Below, one piece after another: positions 25,017 to 33,787 of a DNA stretch of 64,000 bases. Source of the stretch: Spirosoma sp. 48-14 (GTDB lineage: Bacteria > Bacteroidota > Bacteroidia > Cytophagales > Spirosomataceae); contig NZ_MKUD01000037.1 in assembly GCF_001898575.1 (NCBI RefSeq), positions 1 to 64,000 of the forward strand, in the 5' to 3' direction. Below the pieces are notes generated by a model that saw only the letters and a program-made list of their open reading frames with translations, searched no databases and was not told the DNA's origin. The position numbers and the translations under genes are program-made. Positions within the stretch are counted from its first letter, which is position 1. Each line of letters begins with the position of its first letter.

Positions 25017-26195
25017 ATGAAAAAGCTTTATTTGGGTGGTTGTCCATTTGGTGCGGGTAATATTGGAGACGATGCGATTTTGAGCTCTCTGGTAAATAAC
25101 TTTGGAATCAATGACAATGAATTAACTATCTGCATTTCTGCGCATAGTAATAATAGTGATTACATAAATGAATACATCTCAAAGAAAAGTAGAAACATAA
25201 TAGCCTATAAAAATAAGTCATATTCAAAACCGATCCTCGGAATTTCGCTAAACTCAAATCGATACCCTATACAAGGTATCGTTAATCATTACCTTAATAA
25301 AAAGAAGATCCGTAATAAGGACTTATTGATTTGTGGTGGAGGCACACTCGTAACAGACATGCCCTGGCATATGGTGAAAGTATTAGATATCGCCCAAAGC
25401 CAGAATGTGCCTGCAATACTATTTGGTGTAGGTATGGCGGAAATAAAAGATAAATCAACACTTCACAAGCTAACAAAAACACTAAATCTTCTTGAAGATA
25501 TTTATGTCAGAGACAGCTTCGTAAAAAACAGATTAATTTCTATTGGTATTAGAGAAGAGAAGGTAAAAATATCTTTTGATCCTGCTATTACCTTATCCCC
25601 AAGTAACAATTTAGATTTACACAGATATCTCTCTCAGTCCGCTATAGATAGCTATAAAAATACACAAGTAAATATAGGCATCACATTATCTTCTGAGCCT
25701 GATGTCCGTGAAAGGACCAACTTCAAAGCTATCGAGACAATAATCAGACATTTGATAAAAAAATTCAATGCAACTATTTTTTTAATACCTACTAATTGTA
25801 ACAATAATTTAGACTGGCACTTCATGCGACCTTTATTAGTCAACTCCAATGTTTATTTAATAAAGGAAAGATTTATTCCAGAAGATTTAATTACTTTCAG
25901 CCAGAAGTTCACATTGATACTTTCTAGCAGGCTGCACATGAATATATTAGCTTCTATTGCTGGGATTCCTTTTGTTGGACTAATCAGAAATAGTAAAATA
26001 GAAGATTACTCAAACCTTCATAATTTACGCTCATTTCCTTTCCACGAAGTAGATAGTCAAGATTTCATAAACTATCTGGATTATTTAATTAGTAATTATT
26101 CAAGTTTAAAGCCTATTATGTTAAAAAAAGTTATTGAGATGCGAAACTCCCACTTTAGCTGTATCAGAGACATATTCAACCGATATTTGCAATGA
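25017..26195 (+). CDS. Polysaccharide pyruvyl transferase family protein
   Basis: This 392-residue enzyme fits the CsaB/WcaK pyruvyl transferase family, which adds pyruvate ketals to sugars of surface polysaccharides. Motifs are GAGNIGDDAIL (residues 13-23), DLLICGGGTLVTDM, LFGVGMAEIKD, YVRDSFVKNRL and the C-terminal SSRLHMNILASIAGIPFVGL. The gene is strikingly AT-rich compared with its neighbours. Its stop overlaps the next ATG by four bases (ATGA), so the two are translationally coupled. Confidence 0.85.
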   Translation: MKKLYLGGCPFGAGNIGDDAILSSLVNNFGINDNELTICISAHSNNSDYINEYISKKSRNIIAYKNKSYSKPILGISLNSNRYPIQGIVNHYLNKKKIRNKDLLICGGGTLVTDMPWHMVKVLDIAQSQNVPAILFGVGMAEIKDKSTLHKLTKTLNLLEDIYVRDSFVKNRLISIGIREEKVKISFDPAITLSPSNNLDLHRYLSQSAIDSYKNTQVNIGITLSSEPDVRERTNFKAIETIIRHLIKKFNATIFLIPTNCNNNLDWHFMRPLLVNSNVYLIKERFIPEDLITFSQKFTLILSSRLHMNILASIAGIPFVGLIRNSKIEDYSNLHNLRSFPFHEVDSQDFINYLDYLISNYSSLKPIMLKKVIEMRNSHFSCIRDIFNRYLQ

Positions 26196-27328
26196 ATAAA
26201 ATTAACATATCAACTACTATTTATAACATCATAAAATTCATATACATAAATACAATTGAGTATATATTCACCATTTTGACTATATTTTACTCAAAAAAAC
26301 CAAAAAATCATAGTAATAAAATATTATTCATTGCTAATGATGGAATAGGCGACAACATAATCAGAATATCTATTCTAAGAAAATATATAGAATTTTTCAA
26401 AACAGAAGACATTTATTTCTTAGTAAGCAACGATTCAGGACAACGAGATTTTTTCTACTTAGTTTTCCCAGAAAAGGAAAAACTAATCTCTTGTTATTCA
26501 AAAAATATAGCGCGTAATCCCTTGTATCGATTGTCAAAAATAAACGAACTTAACCAATATAAATTCTATAAAACTATTTTACTACACACAAAAAGTGAGC
26601 GTGTCACTAACATATTCAAGAAATATATTCACACCAAAGAACTATATTATCATTTCAGCGAAAATCCATGCAGTTACACATTAAAAGAAGATATAGAGTT
26701 ATTCCAAAAAGTAACCAATATCACGCTTACTATCAATGAAATAAGACCTGATTTAACTTATTTAATAAAAAATGAAAGCAATACGTATAGACTACCTAAA
26801 GAATTTATCGCGATCGGCATAGGCTCAAGTGCAATTGCCCGTACTTATCCAGTTAGCAGTTTTTTAACTGTACTAGAGTGGTTAGCTATAAACGGTCAAT
26901 ATCTGGTTTTTCTAGGAAAAGGGCAAAGCGATAGTATGTATTACAACACACTAATCAAACATTCTCCACTAATAGCAAAACATTCAACAAACTACATTGA
27001 TAAGCTTTCTCTTTCAGAGTCATTAATGATTCTGAAGCAATCTAAACTATTTGTTGGTATCGAGTCAGGTTTATTTAATGCTGCCTACGTTTTAAACGTG
27101 CCTTTCGCTGTCATTTATGGCGGTGGACACTATGGAAGGTTTATACATCCGCATGATTATTCAGCATATATTTCAAATAGAATGGAGTGTTTCGGCTGCA
27201 ACTGGGAAAAATGTGGCTATGGTAATATTAGATTAAAGCCAGCTCGATGTATAACGAGCATTACCCCTGAACAGGTAATCGAATCTATCTCACATTTACT
27301 ATTGATAAATACAATAAACATACAATAA
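26192..27328 (+). CDS. Glycosyltransferase family 9 (heptosyltransferase-like)
   Basis: This GT-B enzyme has 378 residues. It shows the GT9 N-terminal motif LFIANDGIGDNIIRI, a middle IAIGIGSSAIARTYP where the sugar nucleotide binds, and the C-terminal FVGIESGLFNAAYVLNVPFAVIYGG loop. GT9 enzymes add heptose or related sugars to LPS core or glycans. The N-terminus has a hydrophobic stretch (IEYIFTILTIFY) ahead of the fold. Strong AT bias matches the preceding gene. Confidence 0.82.
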   Translation: MNKINISTTIYNIIKFIYINTIEYIFTILTIFYSKKPKNHSNKILFIANDGIGDNIIRISILRKYIEFFKTEDIYFLVSNDSGQRDFFYLVFPEKEKLISCYSKNIARNPLYRLSKINELNQYKFYKTILLHTKSERVTNIFKKYIHTKELYYHFSENPCSYTLKEDIELFQKVTNITLTINEIRPDLTYLIKNESNTYRLPKEFIAIGIGSSAIARTYPVSSFLTVLEWLAINGQYLVFLGKGQSDSMYYNTLIKHSPLIAKHSTNYIDKLSLSESLMILKQSKLFVGIESGLFNAAYVLNVPFAVIYGGGHYGRFIHPHDYSAYISNRMECFGCNWEKCGYGNIRLKPARCITSITPEQVIESISHLLLINTINIQ

Positions 27329-27338
27329 TTCAAAGGAT

Positions 27339-28307
27339 TTACTTTTTATTTTTTGCCGATTTATATATTTTCACTATGGTATCATATATGCCAATTGCTT
27401 TAGTTATTTTTATTATAGCTCTCTTAAAGACTATAGTACTATTTTTTATTAAAAAAAGTAGATAAAAAGCATAATAAGACAATTTATTAACCACTATTTT
27501 CTTAAAGCCCATACGTTCATTATATATATTCTCATAATACAACTGAAGCTTGGCTAATACAGGTCTATATAGAACTCGTCTTCCGTCCTTACGAATTCTA
27601 TAATGGTCGTTTGCATGGATGACGTATATGGGTTCCTGATTATAAAAAGCGGTTAAACCATCTACCGTACAGGTCGATAAAGACGTTTTACCCCTACAAT
27701 GCCAAATAGAACCATTAATCGTCCTGATTTTTAATCGTTCCATATAAATTGCAGCCACGAAAGCATCTTGCTCCCAAAATGAACGGCCATATACGAGCCT
27801 GCCCAATTGTTCGTATTTTTTAAAAAATCCATTTGGGCGAATAATCCAAAAGCCTGAGCTAAAATATGAATCACTTGCCCGGAGCCCTAAATCATCTATT
27901 GTTTTCTCATCGGTAATTTCGCTTACAGACTGAACATGGGCATCTATTAATAAATCATATCCCTCAAGTATTGGATATACGTTTGGGATTGTGGAATTAA
28001 AAAATGCATCGGCATCTATCCACATTATTATATCAATTTCATTTATCCTATGTTTAATAAATTGATCTAGTAATGTTTTCCCTAGCCAAGGCTCACTAAT
28101 TAAGGCATCAATATGCAAAATAGTTAAACCCGGTACTTTTTCCAGCTCTGTTAGTTGCATCTCTGACATACCAAAATCACATACAGCTAATTCATAGTCA
28201 GCCATGTGTAGCATCCAGGACCCTAGCAAAACCCTTAAGTTAAAAAAAAAGCTACTATTGCACCCTGTAACAATCAGAATTTTATTAGTATGGCGCATAA
28301 AAAACAA
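27339..28307 (-). CDS. Putative GT-A glycosyltransferase
   Basis: This 322-residue protein looks like a nucleotide-sugar-dependent transferase: an N-terminal ILIVTGCNSSFFF strand, a central DIIMWIDADAFF with a DAD metal motif near residue 96, then SSGFWIIRPNGF and FWEQDAFVAAIY, in the order of GT8/GT34-like enzymes. A hydrophobic region near residues 275-290 may attach it to the membrane. I cannot assign the CAZy family with confidence. The start may be Met4 (MRHTNK). It is convergent with the GT9 gene and equally AT-rich. Confidence 0.6.
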   Translation of the reverse strand: MFFMRHTNKILIVTGCNSSFFFNLRVLLGSWMLHMADYELAVCDFGMSEMQLTELEKVPGLTILHIDALISEPWLGKTLLDQFIKHRINEIDIIMWIDADAFFNSTIPNVYPILEGYDLLIDAHVQSVSEITDEKTIDDLGLRASDSYFSSGFWIIRPNGFFKKYEQLGRLVYGRSFWEQDAFVAAIYMERLKIRTINGSIWHCRGKTSLSTCTVDGLTAFYNQEPIYVIHANDHYRIRKDGRRVLYRPVLAKLQLYYENIYNERMGFKKIVVNKLSYYAFYLLFLIKNSTIVFKRAIIKITKAIGIYDTIVKIYKSAKNKK

Positions 28308-28526
28308 GACATTTTAACTACTTCAGCTAATAGTATAATACAAATAAATTATCAAATCAATAAAAACCAACAATCCTCTTTCACTATCATAAATAAATAC
28401 TGGTGTGAATTGGCATAGAGGTGCCTACTTCGATCGCTTCTAGCGGTGCTTTTTCAATCATGAACTTAGTATATAATAGCTAACTCAATAGGAAATATGT
28501 ATGTCGTATTACAGCATGCAAATAAG

Positions 28527-28546
28527 AAAGTTGCATATACAACTTT
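28527..28546. promoter_or_regulatory. Palindrome upstream of the MarR gene, candidate operator
   Basis: AAAGTTG and CAACTTT form a perfect inverted repeat with a 6-base spacer, 20 bases before the MarR start. The size fits a MarR dimer site, so autoregulation is plausible. Confidence 0.45.
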
Positions 28547-28565
28547 TTACCATCATTTTTACAGT

Positions 28566-28961
28566 ATGACTACCGAACCTTACTGCATTGCGGGTCGATT
28601 ACGGATGCTGGCGCGGATTGTGACAGGTCGATACAATGATGCATTCGTATCGGAAGGTGTTACGTTTGCCCAGGCTGGCTTGTTGATGCACATTTTCGCC
28701 CAACCAGGTGTAAAGCAGGCTCAATTGTCCAGAAAACTACAGATTGAAAAGTCAGCCATGAGCCGGGATGTTCAGTTGTTGCAAAAAAACGGCTGGCTAA
28801 CTGATACCATTCGGGGGGGCTTGTTCCTCACCGAAGAGGGCCGATTGCTGGCTAAACGATGCCATAAAATCTGGAAAGCCCTCAATCAGCAGGTATGGGA
28901 CGAACTTGGCCCCCAGGCCGTCGACGGACTTACAAGCCTTTCACAAAAGCTAATTCCTTAA
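28566..28961 (+). CDS. MarR-family transcriptional regulator
   Basis: This winged-helix repressor of 131 residues has TFAQAGLLMHIFAQPGVKQAQLSRKLQIEKSAMSRDVQLLQKNGWL as the helix-turn-helix region (about residues 38-80) and a wing near TIRGGLFLTEEGR. MarR proteins usually bind small phenolic or reactive ligands. The start at 28566 follows the palindrome; an upstream in-frame ATG at 28497 would put the operator inside the gene. The DinB-like gene follows after 14 bases, so it probably controls this small operon. Confidence 0.85.
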   Translation: MTTEPYCIAGRLRMLARIVTGRYNDAFVSEGVTFAQAGLLMHIFAQPGVKQAQLSRKLQIEKSAMSRDVQLLQKNGWLTDTIRGGLFLTEEGRLLAKRCHKIWKALNQQVWDELGPQAVDGLTSLSQKLIP

Positions 28962-28975
28962 TACAAACCACTACA

Positions 28976-29437
28976 ATGACTACCGAATTTTTATCGCAAA
29001 CCTGGCAAATGGCGCAGGCTTCGGCGCAGGGACCGATGCGCAAACTTACCCCTGACAATTACCGTTATCGATTAACGCCCGAAACGGCTTCGGCCGGATT
29101 TATTGCCCTGCACACCGCCGAAGTGATGCACCGCTTTGCCAAGATCATGTTTGGCCGCGAGGTGAGCATCCCTTTGCAAGCGGTAGGGGGCGTTTCGGAC
29201 GATGGGCGTGAACTTGACTTAGCCGAAATACAACAAAAGCTTGACGACAGTTTTGCATTGATTGCCGACCACGTCCGGCAGACACCCGACGAACAATGGG
29301 CCGAAATCGTGTCCTCGCCCTTTGGTGATATACCACGAATGCAGGTGCTCGTATTTCTGATGCATCACAATTCGTATCATGCCGGACAAATCGCTCAGGC
29401 CATCAAAAAAGGTCAGGAATTTCCGGTAATAGCTTAA
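28976..29437 (+). CDS. DinB-like four-helix protein
   Basis: This 153-residue protein of the DinB/YfiT superfamily has metal-binding histidines in the expected places: FIALHTAEVMHRF near residue 45 and LVFLMHHNSYHAGQIAQAI near 130. Members act as thiol-dependent transferases or detoxification enzymes, often with bacillithiol in species that make it. The start at 28976 gives MTTEFLSQTW; the frame is open further upstream but overlaps the MarR gene. Confidence 0.82.
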   Translation: MTTEFLSQTWQMAQASAQGPMRKLTPDNYRYRLTPETASAGFIALHTAEVMHRFAKIMFGREVSIPLQAVGGVSDDGRELDLAEIQQKLDDSFALIADHVRQTPDEQWAEIVSSPFGDIPRMQVLVFLMHHNSYHAGQIAQAIKKGQEFPVIA

Positions 29438-29440
29438 TAG

Positions 29441-29499
29441 GTTCATTGGTTTCCGTCTGACGTTTAGTATCAGTTAACGTCAGACGGAAACCAACGAAC
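29441..29499. repeat. Inverted repeat after the DinB-like gene
   Basis: Two 24-base arms (29441-29464 and 29476-29499; core TTTCCGTCTGACGTT and complement) differ at one position and are separated by 11 bases. It forms a strong hairpin between two same-strand genes and could weaken downstream transcription. Confidence 0.7.
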
Positions 29500-29513
29500 G
29501 TCATCCTGTAACT

Positions 29514-30043
29514 ATGAAGCCCGCTTTTTTACAAACGACTCGTAAGGAATCAGCGAAATCATGGCTGTTCCGGTCAGGCTTGAACTGGTATCCGATGTAT
29601 TTCGGTACGGGAGGCAAAATTCTTTTCTGGTCGAGCGACTGGCGGGAAGTGCATGTTCGTTTGCGACGAAATATATGGACGTACAACTACGTAGGGACCA
29701 TTTTTGGTGGTAGTATGTTCTCGGCAACCGATCCCTTTTACATGGTGATGCTCCTGCGAATTCTGGCAATCAATACGTCGTTTGGGATAAATCGGCTAGT
29801 ATCCGATTTCGAAAGCCCGGTCGTCAGACCCTCTACGCCCGCTTTGAAATCACCGATGATCAGCTTGCGATTATTCGGCAGGAGGTAGCCGCCAACGGCC
29901 AGACCGATTATGTATTTACGGTTCAATGGCTCGATAAAGAGGGAGTCGTCCATGCGGAACTGGAACGGCTGTGCTATATCGCCGATAAAACCCATTATGA
30001 GCAACGCAAAAACGACCGGCAACAGGCACGGTTTAAACGGTAG
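29514..30043 (+). pseudogene. DUF4442 (thioesterase-fold) gene broken by a frameshift
   Basis: The first 84 residues (MKPAFLQTTR to MLLRIL) match the DUF4442 hotdog-fold family: NWYPMYFGTGGKILFWSSDW, YVGTIFGGSMFSATDPF. At 29765-29766 the frame breaks: the family-like continuation NQYVVWDKSASIRF...GRQTLYARFEITDDQ lies one base out of register and runs to a stop at 30041-30043. Restoring one G there (CTGGC to CTGGGC) gives a full protein of about 177 residues. So either a recent one-base deletion or a sequencing error. As written, the product would end early with an unrelated tail. Confidence 0.8.
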
Positions 30044-30049
30044 ACTCTT

Positions 30050-30739
30050 ATGATTCAGGAACATCATCTGAAGGTTCAACGAACGGCCCGTTTCTATACC
30101 ATTGGCCAACTCACCGAAAAGACTCGAAACATCTGGTTCTGTCTGCACGGATTTGGGCAGTTAGCTCAATATTTTGGCAGAAAATTCACCGACCTGGCCA
30201 GCGACGAAACGTTGATCGTGGTCCCCGAAGGCCTCTCCCGATCGTACCTCGATATGAACTACCAGCGCGTTGGCGCTTCCTGGATGACCCGGGAAGATGC
30301 GCAACACGAAATCGATGATTACGTCGCCTACCTGAATTCTCTGTACAGCCGTATTCTTGAGGAGCGTACAAGTCTGAATGAAAAGCGGCACATCACGGTG
30401 TTCGGGTTCTCGCAGGGAGCCGCTACCGCCTGTCGCTGGCTGAATAATGGGGGAAATGCATCGAGTCGCATTCATGTCGACAGGCTGGTTCTCTGGGCCG
30501 GTTACTTTCCAAAAGGTCTTTCTGACCTGATCAGCGCCAACGTACTTACGGATACCGAAACGCATTATGTGTACGGCAGGCAGGACGAGTACATCAGTGC
30601 CATAGCCGACCTCGACGCTTATCTGAATCGACTACAGGACGACGTGCCTAATTTGCAGATAACCGCCTTTGAGGGATCACACCGGGTGGAGCCTGATGTG
30701 CTGAAATCATTAGTGACGGCTCCTAAACCGATTGCGTAA
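30050..30739 (+). CDS. Alpha/beta hydrolase, carboxylesterase/phospholipase-like
   Basis: This cytoplasmic serine esterase of 229 residues has no signal peptide. It shows the oxyanion loop FCLHGFGQ, nucleophile GFSQGAATA (Ser near 126), acid in YGRQDEYI and His in FEGSHRVE. The layout matches small carboxylesterases of the dienelactone-hydrolase-like group. It starts six bases after the DUF4442 gene and its last 30 bases overlap the convergent gene that follows. Confidence 0.85.
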   Translation: MIQEHHLKVQRTARFYTIGQLTEKTRNIWFCLHGFGQLAQYFGRKFTDLASDETLIVVPEGLSRSYLDMNYQRVGASWMTREDAQHEIDDYVAYLNSLYSRILEERTSLNEKRHITVFGFSQGAATACRWLNNGGNASSRIHVDRLVLWAGYFPKGLSDLISANVLTDTETHYVYGRQDEYISAIADLDAYLNRLQDDVPNLQITAFEGSHRVEPDVLKSLVTAPKPIA

Positions 30740-31459
30740 TCGTTGCCAGAACGTTGCTCGTTTATAACCACCAACCACGACGACTTCTCCAAGTGCAGTC
30801 GTGTCCTCATTCAATCGAATGTCTAGTGAGTTTCGGGAGGTGGGCGTCAATCGAATTTCCTGCGTAATGTACCCTATAAACGTCACCTGAAGCGTAAGTT
30901 GCTCCAAACTATGGTCGGCAGGAATTAATAGCTGGAAGTTGCCATCTTTATTAACCTGGGCGCCCCTTCCTAATTCTTTGATAAGAACAGTTGCTCCACA
31001 AGCGGCTGTGTTGGATGCCTCATCAACTACACGCCCAGATACGATCCTTGACGAATCTGTGGGTACTATGCTTTCGGGTTCAAGTTGCCCTGATTTACGC
31101 TCCTCACCGCCAGCCTGCACTGAGGTCGATTGCTGCGACAAGGGCGCTAGAGACTCCGACTGAGCCGCCTGATACCCCAACAGGCCTGCTGTCAATAGCC
31201 CCCAGAAACGGCCTCGCGAATTAGGAGTAGTCACCGACAATTGTAGCGATCGCTCAAGCTGACTTTGCCGAAAGCGTCCACAGCCTTCATTCGCTGTCTG
31301 AGCCATAATGGAAGCAATCTGCTGGTCGGTCATAGCCGTAAAATCGACTACCGTTTTCTGGCAGTTCATACAGAAACGACCACCTTCATCGGGCTTCATA
31401 TCCTGCCAGGACTGTTCGCAAGGCGACGGTATCGTTAGTTGTATCCGTTTAGCAGTCAT
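30710..31459 (-). CDS. Carboxypeptidase-like regulatory domain protein
   Basis: The protein has 249 residues. The N-terminus has a conserved Bacteroidetes cysteine block (PCEQSWQDMK, then RFCMNCQKTVVDFT and CGRFRQSQLER), likely a small metal-binding or membrane-facing domain. A hydrophobic segment (LLTAGLLGYQAA) follows near residue 90, then a CarboxypepD_reg-like beta domain (SGRVVDEASN...FIGYITQEIRL) up to about 225. The C-terminus carries GEVVVVGGY. The domain is common as the N-terminal part of TonB receptors, but no receptor follows. Function unknown. Confidence 0.7.
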   Translation of the reverse strand: MTAKRIQLTIPSPCEQSWQDMKPDEGGRFCMNCQKTVVDFTAMTDQQIASIMAQTANEGCGRFRQSQLERSLQLSVTTPNSRGRFWGLLTAGLLGYQAAQSESLAPLSQQSTSVQAGGEERKSGQLEPESIVPTDSSRIVSGRVVDEASNTAACGATVLIKELGRGAQVNKDGNFQLLIPADHSLEQLTLQVTFIGYITQEIRLTPTSRNSLDIRLNEDTTALGEVVVVGGYKRATFWQRLRNRFRSRH

Positions 31460-31491
31460 GGAGGCAGTCAGTAGTTTCTATAATTAAAGTT

Positions 31492-31567
31492 AACCGCAAA
31501 GGTGCTATAGGCGCAAGGAATTATCCAATAATTTTGAATAGCTTGTCCCTATAGCGTCTTTGCGGTT
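31492..31567. repeat. Inverted repeat of the ACCGCAAAGG type
   Basis: AACCGCAAAGGTGCTATAGG (31492-31511) pairs with 31548-31567 with two mismatches around an AT-rich loop. It lies between two minus-strand genes and resembles a short interspersed hairpin; termination of the SDR transcript is plausible. Confidence 0.6.
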
Positions 31568-31573
31568 CATCGA

Positions 31574-32329
31574 TTATGGCTTCCGGTGAATCGTTTGTGC
31601 GCCTGCCTGCGCCCCCGCCAGAATCGTCATATCTGCAATGGTCACGTGAGCGGGCGCTGTAACAGCAAACACAATGGAATCGGCTATATCCTCGGCAGTA
31701 AGCGGGGTAAAGCCCTGATAGATTTTAGCTGCCCGGTCTTTATCGCCTTTGAAGCGTACCATCGAAAATTCGGTTTCGACCGCTCCCGGAGCAATATTCG
31801 TTACCTTGATACCGTGCTGGGTCATATCCAGTCGCATACCTGAACTGATGGCTTCTACGGCTGCTTTACTGGCGCAATATACCGCTCCGTTGGGATACGT
31901 TTCCTTGCCAGCTACCGAACTCAGGTTTACAATATGCCCCCGTTTTCGTTCCACCATGCCAGGCATAACGGCTTTCGACACATACAGAAGTCCCTGCACA
32001 TTCCCGTCGATCATCAGATCCCAGTCGGCCGGATCACCATCCTGAATCGCTGACATCCCATAGGCATTTCCGGCGCTATTTACCAGAATATCAATGGCCT
32101 GCCACTCTTCCGGTAGTGTATTGACCGATTCATAAACCTCTACCCAGTTTCGTACATCGAAGTTCAGGGTGGTTACGTCGGTCTTTTTACTCAATAGGTC
32201 CTGCAATTCATCCAGCCGTTCCTGTCGACGGCCGCAAAGAATCAAGCGAAATTCGAGATCAGCAAAAGCTTCGGCGGTAGCGCGGCCAATGCCAGAGGTA
32301 GCGCCGGTGATCAGTGCAATACGAGACAT
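31574..32329 (-). CDS. SDR family NAD(P)-dependent oxidoreductase
   Basis: This classical short-chain dehydrogenase of 251 residues has the cofactor motif TGATSGIGRA (8-17), NSAGNAYG (near 87), the active Ser in NLSSVAG, and YCASK (Tyr near 150, Lys near 154). It is closest in style to YdfG-type serine/3-hydroxy acid dehydrogenases. An Arg after the second beta strand (CGRRQERLDEL) favours NADPH. Substrate unknown. The gene is monocistronic with a -7 box 27 bases upstream. Confidence 0.88.
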   Translation of the reverse strand: MSRIALITGATSGIGRATAEAFADLEFRLILCGRRQERLDELQDLLSKKTDVTTLNFDVRNWVEVYESVNTLPEEWQAIDILVNSAGNAYGMSAIQDGDPADWDLMIDGNVQGLLYVSKAVMPGMVERKRGHIVNLSSVAGKETYPNGAVYCASKAAVEAISSGMRLDMTQHGIKVTNIAPGAVETEFSMVRFKGDKDRAAKIYQGFTPLTAEDIADSIVFAVTAPAHVTIADMTILAGAQAGAQTIHRKP

Positions 32330-32355
32330 GAAGAATGAAGAAATAGATGATTTTG

Positions 32356-32363
32356 CAAAGATA
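32356..32363 (-). promoter_or_regulatory. -7 promoter box of the SDR gene
   Basis: On the minus strand TATCTTTG fits TAnnTTTG, 26 bases before the SDR start codon. No clear -33 box. Confidence 0.4.
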
Positions 32364-32628
32364 AACTACCGACACCCTTTTCGGTCTGGCATGAATTTTT
32401 TGTGAGGTATAGGCCTCAATATACCCAAAATCATCAACAATAAATTACCTGTTTTTCAACCGATTAAACAAAATAGTATTTTTTATCAAAACAGCCCTCG
32501 CGAATTGGTTAGGTTTTTGCAATGCTATGATTATGCCGTGATACTGATTGAAAACGAGATCATTGGTTCCGTTTTGACCAGCCTTTTCGGCGCTGCCTAA
32601 TCAAGTACCTGCGTTATTACCTGTTTAT

Positions 32629-33618
32629 ATGCTACCTGAATTTTCGGTTGTGATCCCAACGTATCAGCAACCGGCTTTACTGCTTAAATGTCTGGATGCG
32701 TTGGGGCGTCAACGACTCCCACGCGATCAATTTGAGGTCATTATCGTGGATGAAGGCAATTCGCCCGAGACCGAAACGGCCGTACAACTTTTTACCAAAC
32801 AGGTAGCCCGTAATGGCGGCCCGCTTGAGGTGCGTTACCTGGCTCAACCCGAACGGCGCGGCCCGGCAGCGGCCCGAAATCGGGGCTGGCGAGCGGCCCG
32901 AGGGCGTATTATTGCCTTTACTGACGACGATTGTTTACCCGAACCCGACTGGTTATCCGCAGCCCTTACCTGTTTTCAGCGTGGTGCTCAGGTCATGAGT
33001 GGGCAGCTACGCGTCCATTTGCCCGAACACCCTAGCCCATTGGATCGGACAGCCACGATTCTGAAGCGAGCCGAATTTATGTCGGCCAACTGTTTTTGCC
33101 GCAAATCAACGCTGGAGCGGGTGAATGGTTTTGAAGAAGCCTTCGACACGGCCTGGCGAGAAGACAGTGATCTTCAGTTTAAATTCATTCAGGCTGGTAT
33201 CCCCATTGGCAAATGCCCCGAAGCGATCGTGATCTACCATATCCGGCCCTGCCCCTGGTACGGCTTACTTCGCGACGAACGCAATAACTGTTACGACGCG
33301 CTTCTGTACAAACGACATCCAAGCCTGTTTCGGGAACGAATCCCCTCCTACCGGCGACAGATCGTTCAGTATTATGTTTCAGTCATCAGCATAATCGCCA
33401 GCCTGGCAGGAGTATTCCTCGGAGAATGGGGATTCGCCCTGATCGGGTTAAGTATCTGGGCTATTCTATCCACAGATCTGATCATGCGTCATTTACCCCA
33501 GGAAACACTGACCTGGACAACAGCCAAACATGCTATCATTACTGCTTTGGCCACGCCTTTTCTATCCGTTTACTGGCGATTATACGGCGCAGTGAAATAT
33601 AAAGTGCTGTATTTATAA
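32629..33618 (+). CDS. Glycosyltransferase family 2, membrane-anchored
   Basis: This GT-A enzyme of 329 residues starts FSVVIPTYQQPALLLKCLDAL, contains the nucleotide-binding IIVDEG and the metal motif FTDDDC (near 103), followed by the acceptor-site WREDSDLQFK. Two hydrophobic segments near residues 250-300 indicate an inner-membrane anchor. GT2 enzymes make glycolipids or polysaccharides. It lies directly upstream of eboD on the same strand, so it may serve the ebo product, but the intervening GC-rich hairpin repeat could insulate it. Confidence 0.85.
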   Translation: MLPEFSVVIPTYQQPALLLKCLDALGRQRLPRDQFEVIIVDEGNSPETETAVQLFTKQVARNGGPLEVRYLAQPERRGPAAARNRGWRAARGRIIAFTDDDCLPEPDWLSAALTCFQRGAQVMSGQLRVHLPEHPSPLDRTATILKRAEFMSANCFCRKSTLERVNGFEEAFDTAWREDSDLQFKFIQAGIPIGKCPEAIVIYHIRPCPWYGLLRDERNNCYDALLYKRHPSLFRERIPSYRRQIVQYYVSVISIIASLAGVFLGEWGFALIGLSIWAILSTDLIMRHLPQETLTWTTAKHAIITALATPFLSVYWRLYGAVKYKVLYL

Positions 33619-33622
33619 GCGT

Positions 33623-33688
33623 GGGGCCAGGAGCAGGGTGCATGGAGCAAGATAAATATTTTGCTCCATGCACCCTGCTCCTGGCCCC
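33623..33688. repeat. GC-rich heptad inverted repeat between GT2 and eboD
   Basis: Four 7-bp units (GGGGCCA, GGAGCAG, GGTGCAT, GGAGCAA) at 33623-33650 are perfectly mirrored at 33661-33688, a 28-bp stem with a 10-base loop. It is a GC-rich version of the AATG heptad arrays and starts five bases after the GT2 stop. Confidence 0.8.
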
Positions 33689-33739
33689 ATTCTCCCTGCT
33701 AATTTTCCCCCATTTAATGAACCATAAAGGATTGGATTG

Positions 33740-33747
33740 TATTTTTG
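33740..33747 (+). promoter_or_regulatory. -7 promoter box of eboD
   Basis: TATTTTTG fits TAnnTTTG, 40 bases before the eboD ATG and just after the GC-rich hairpin. It suggests that eboD-eboE has its own promoter. Confidence 0.45.
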
Positions 33748-33787
33748 GTAGGTAAAGACAGTATTACTCAACTGGCTTTATCCGTTC

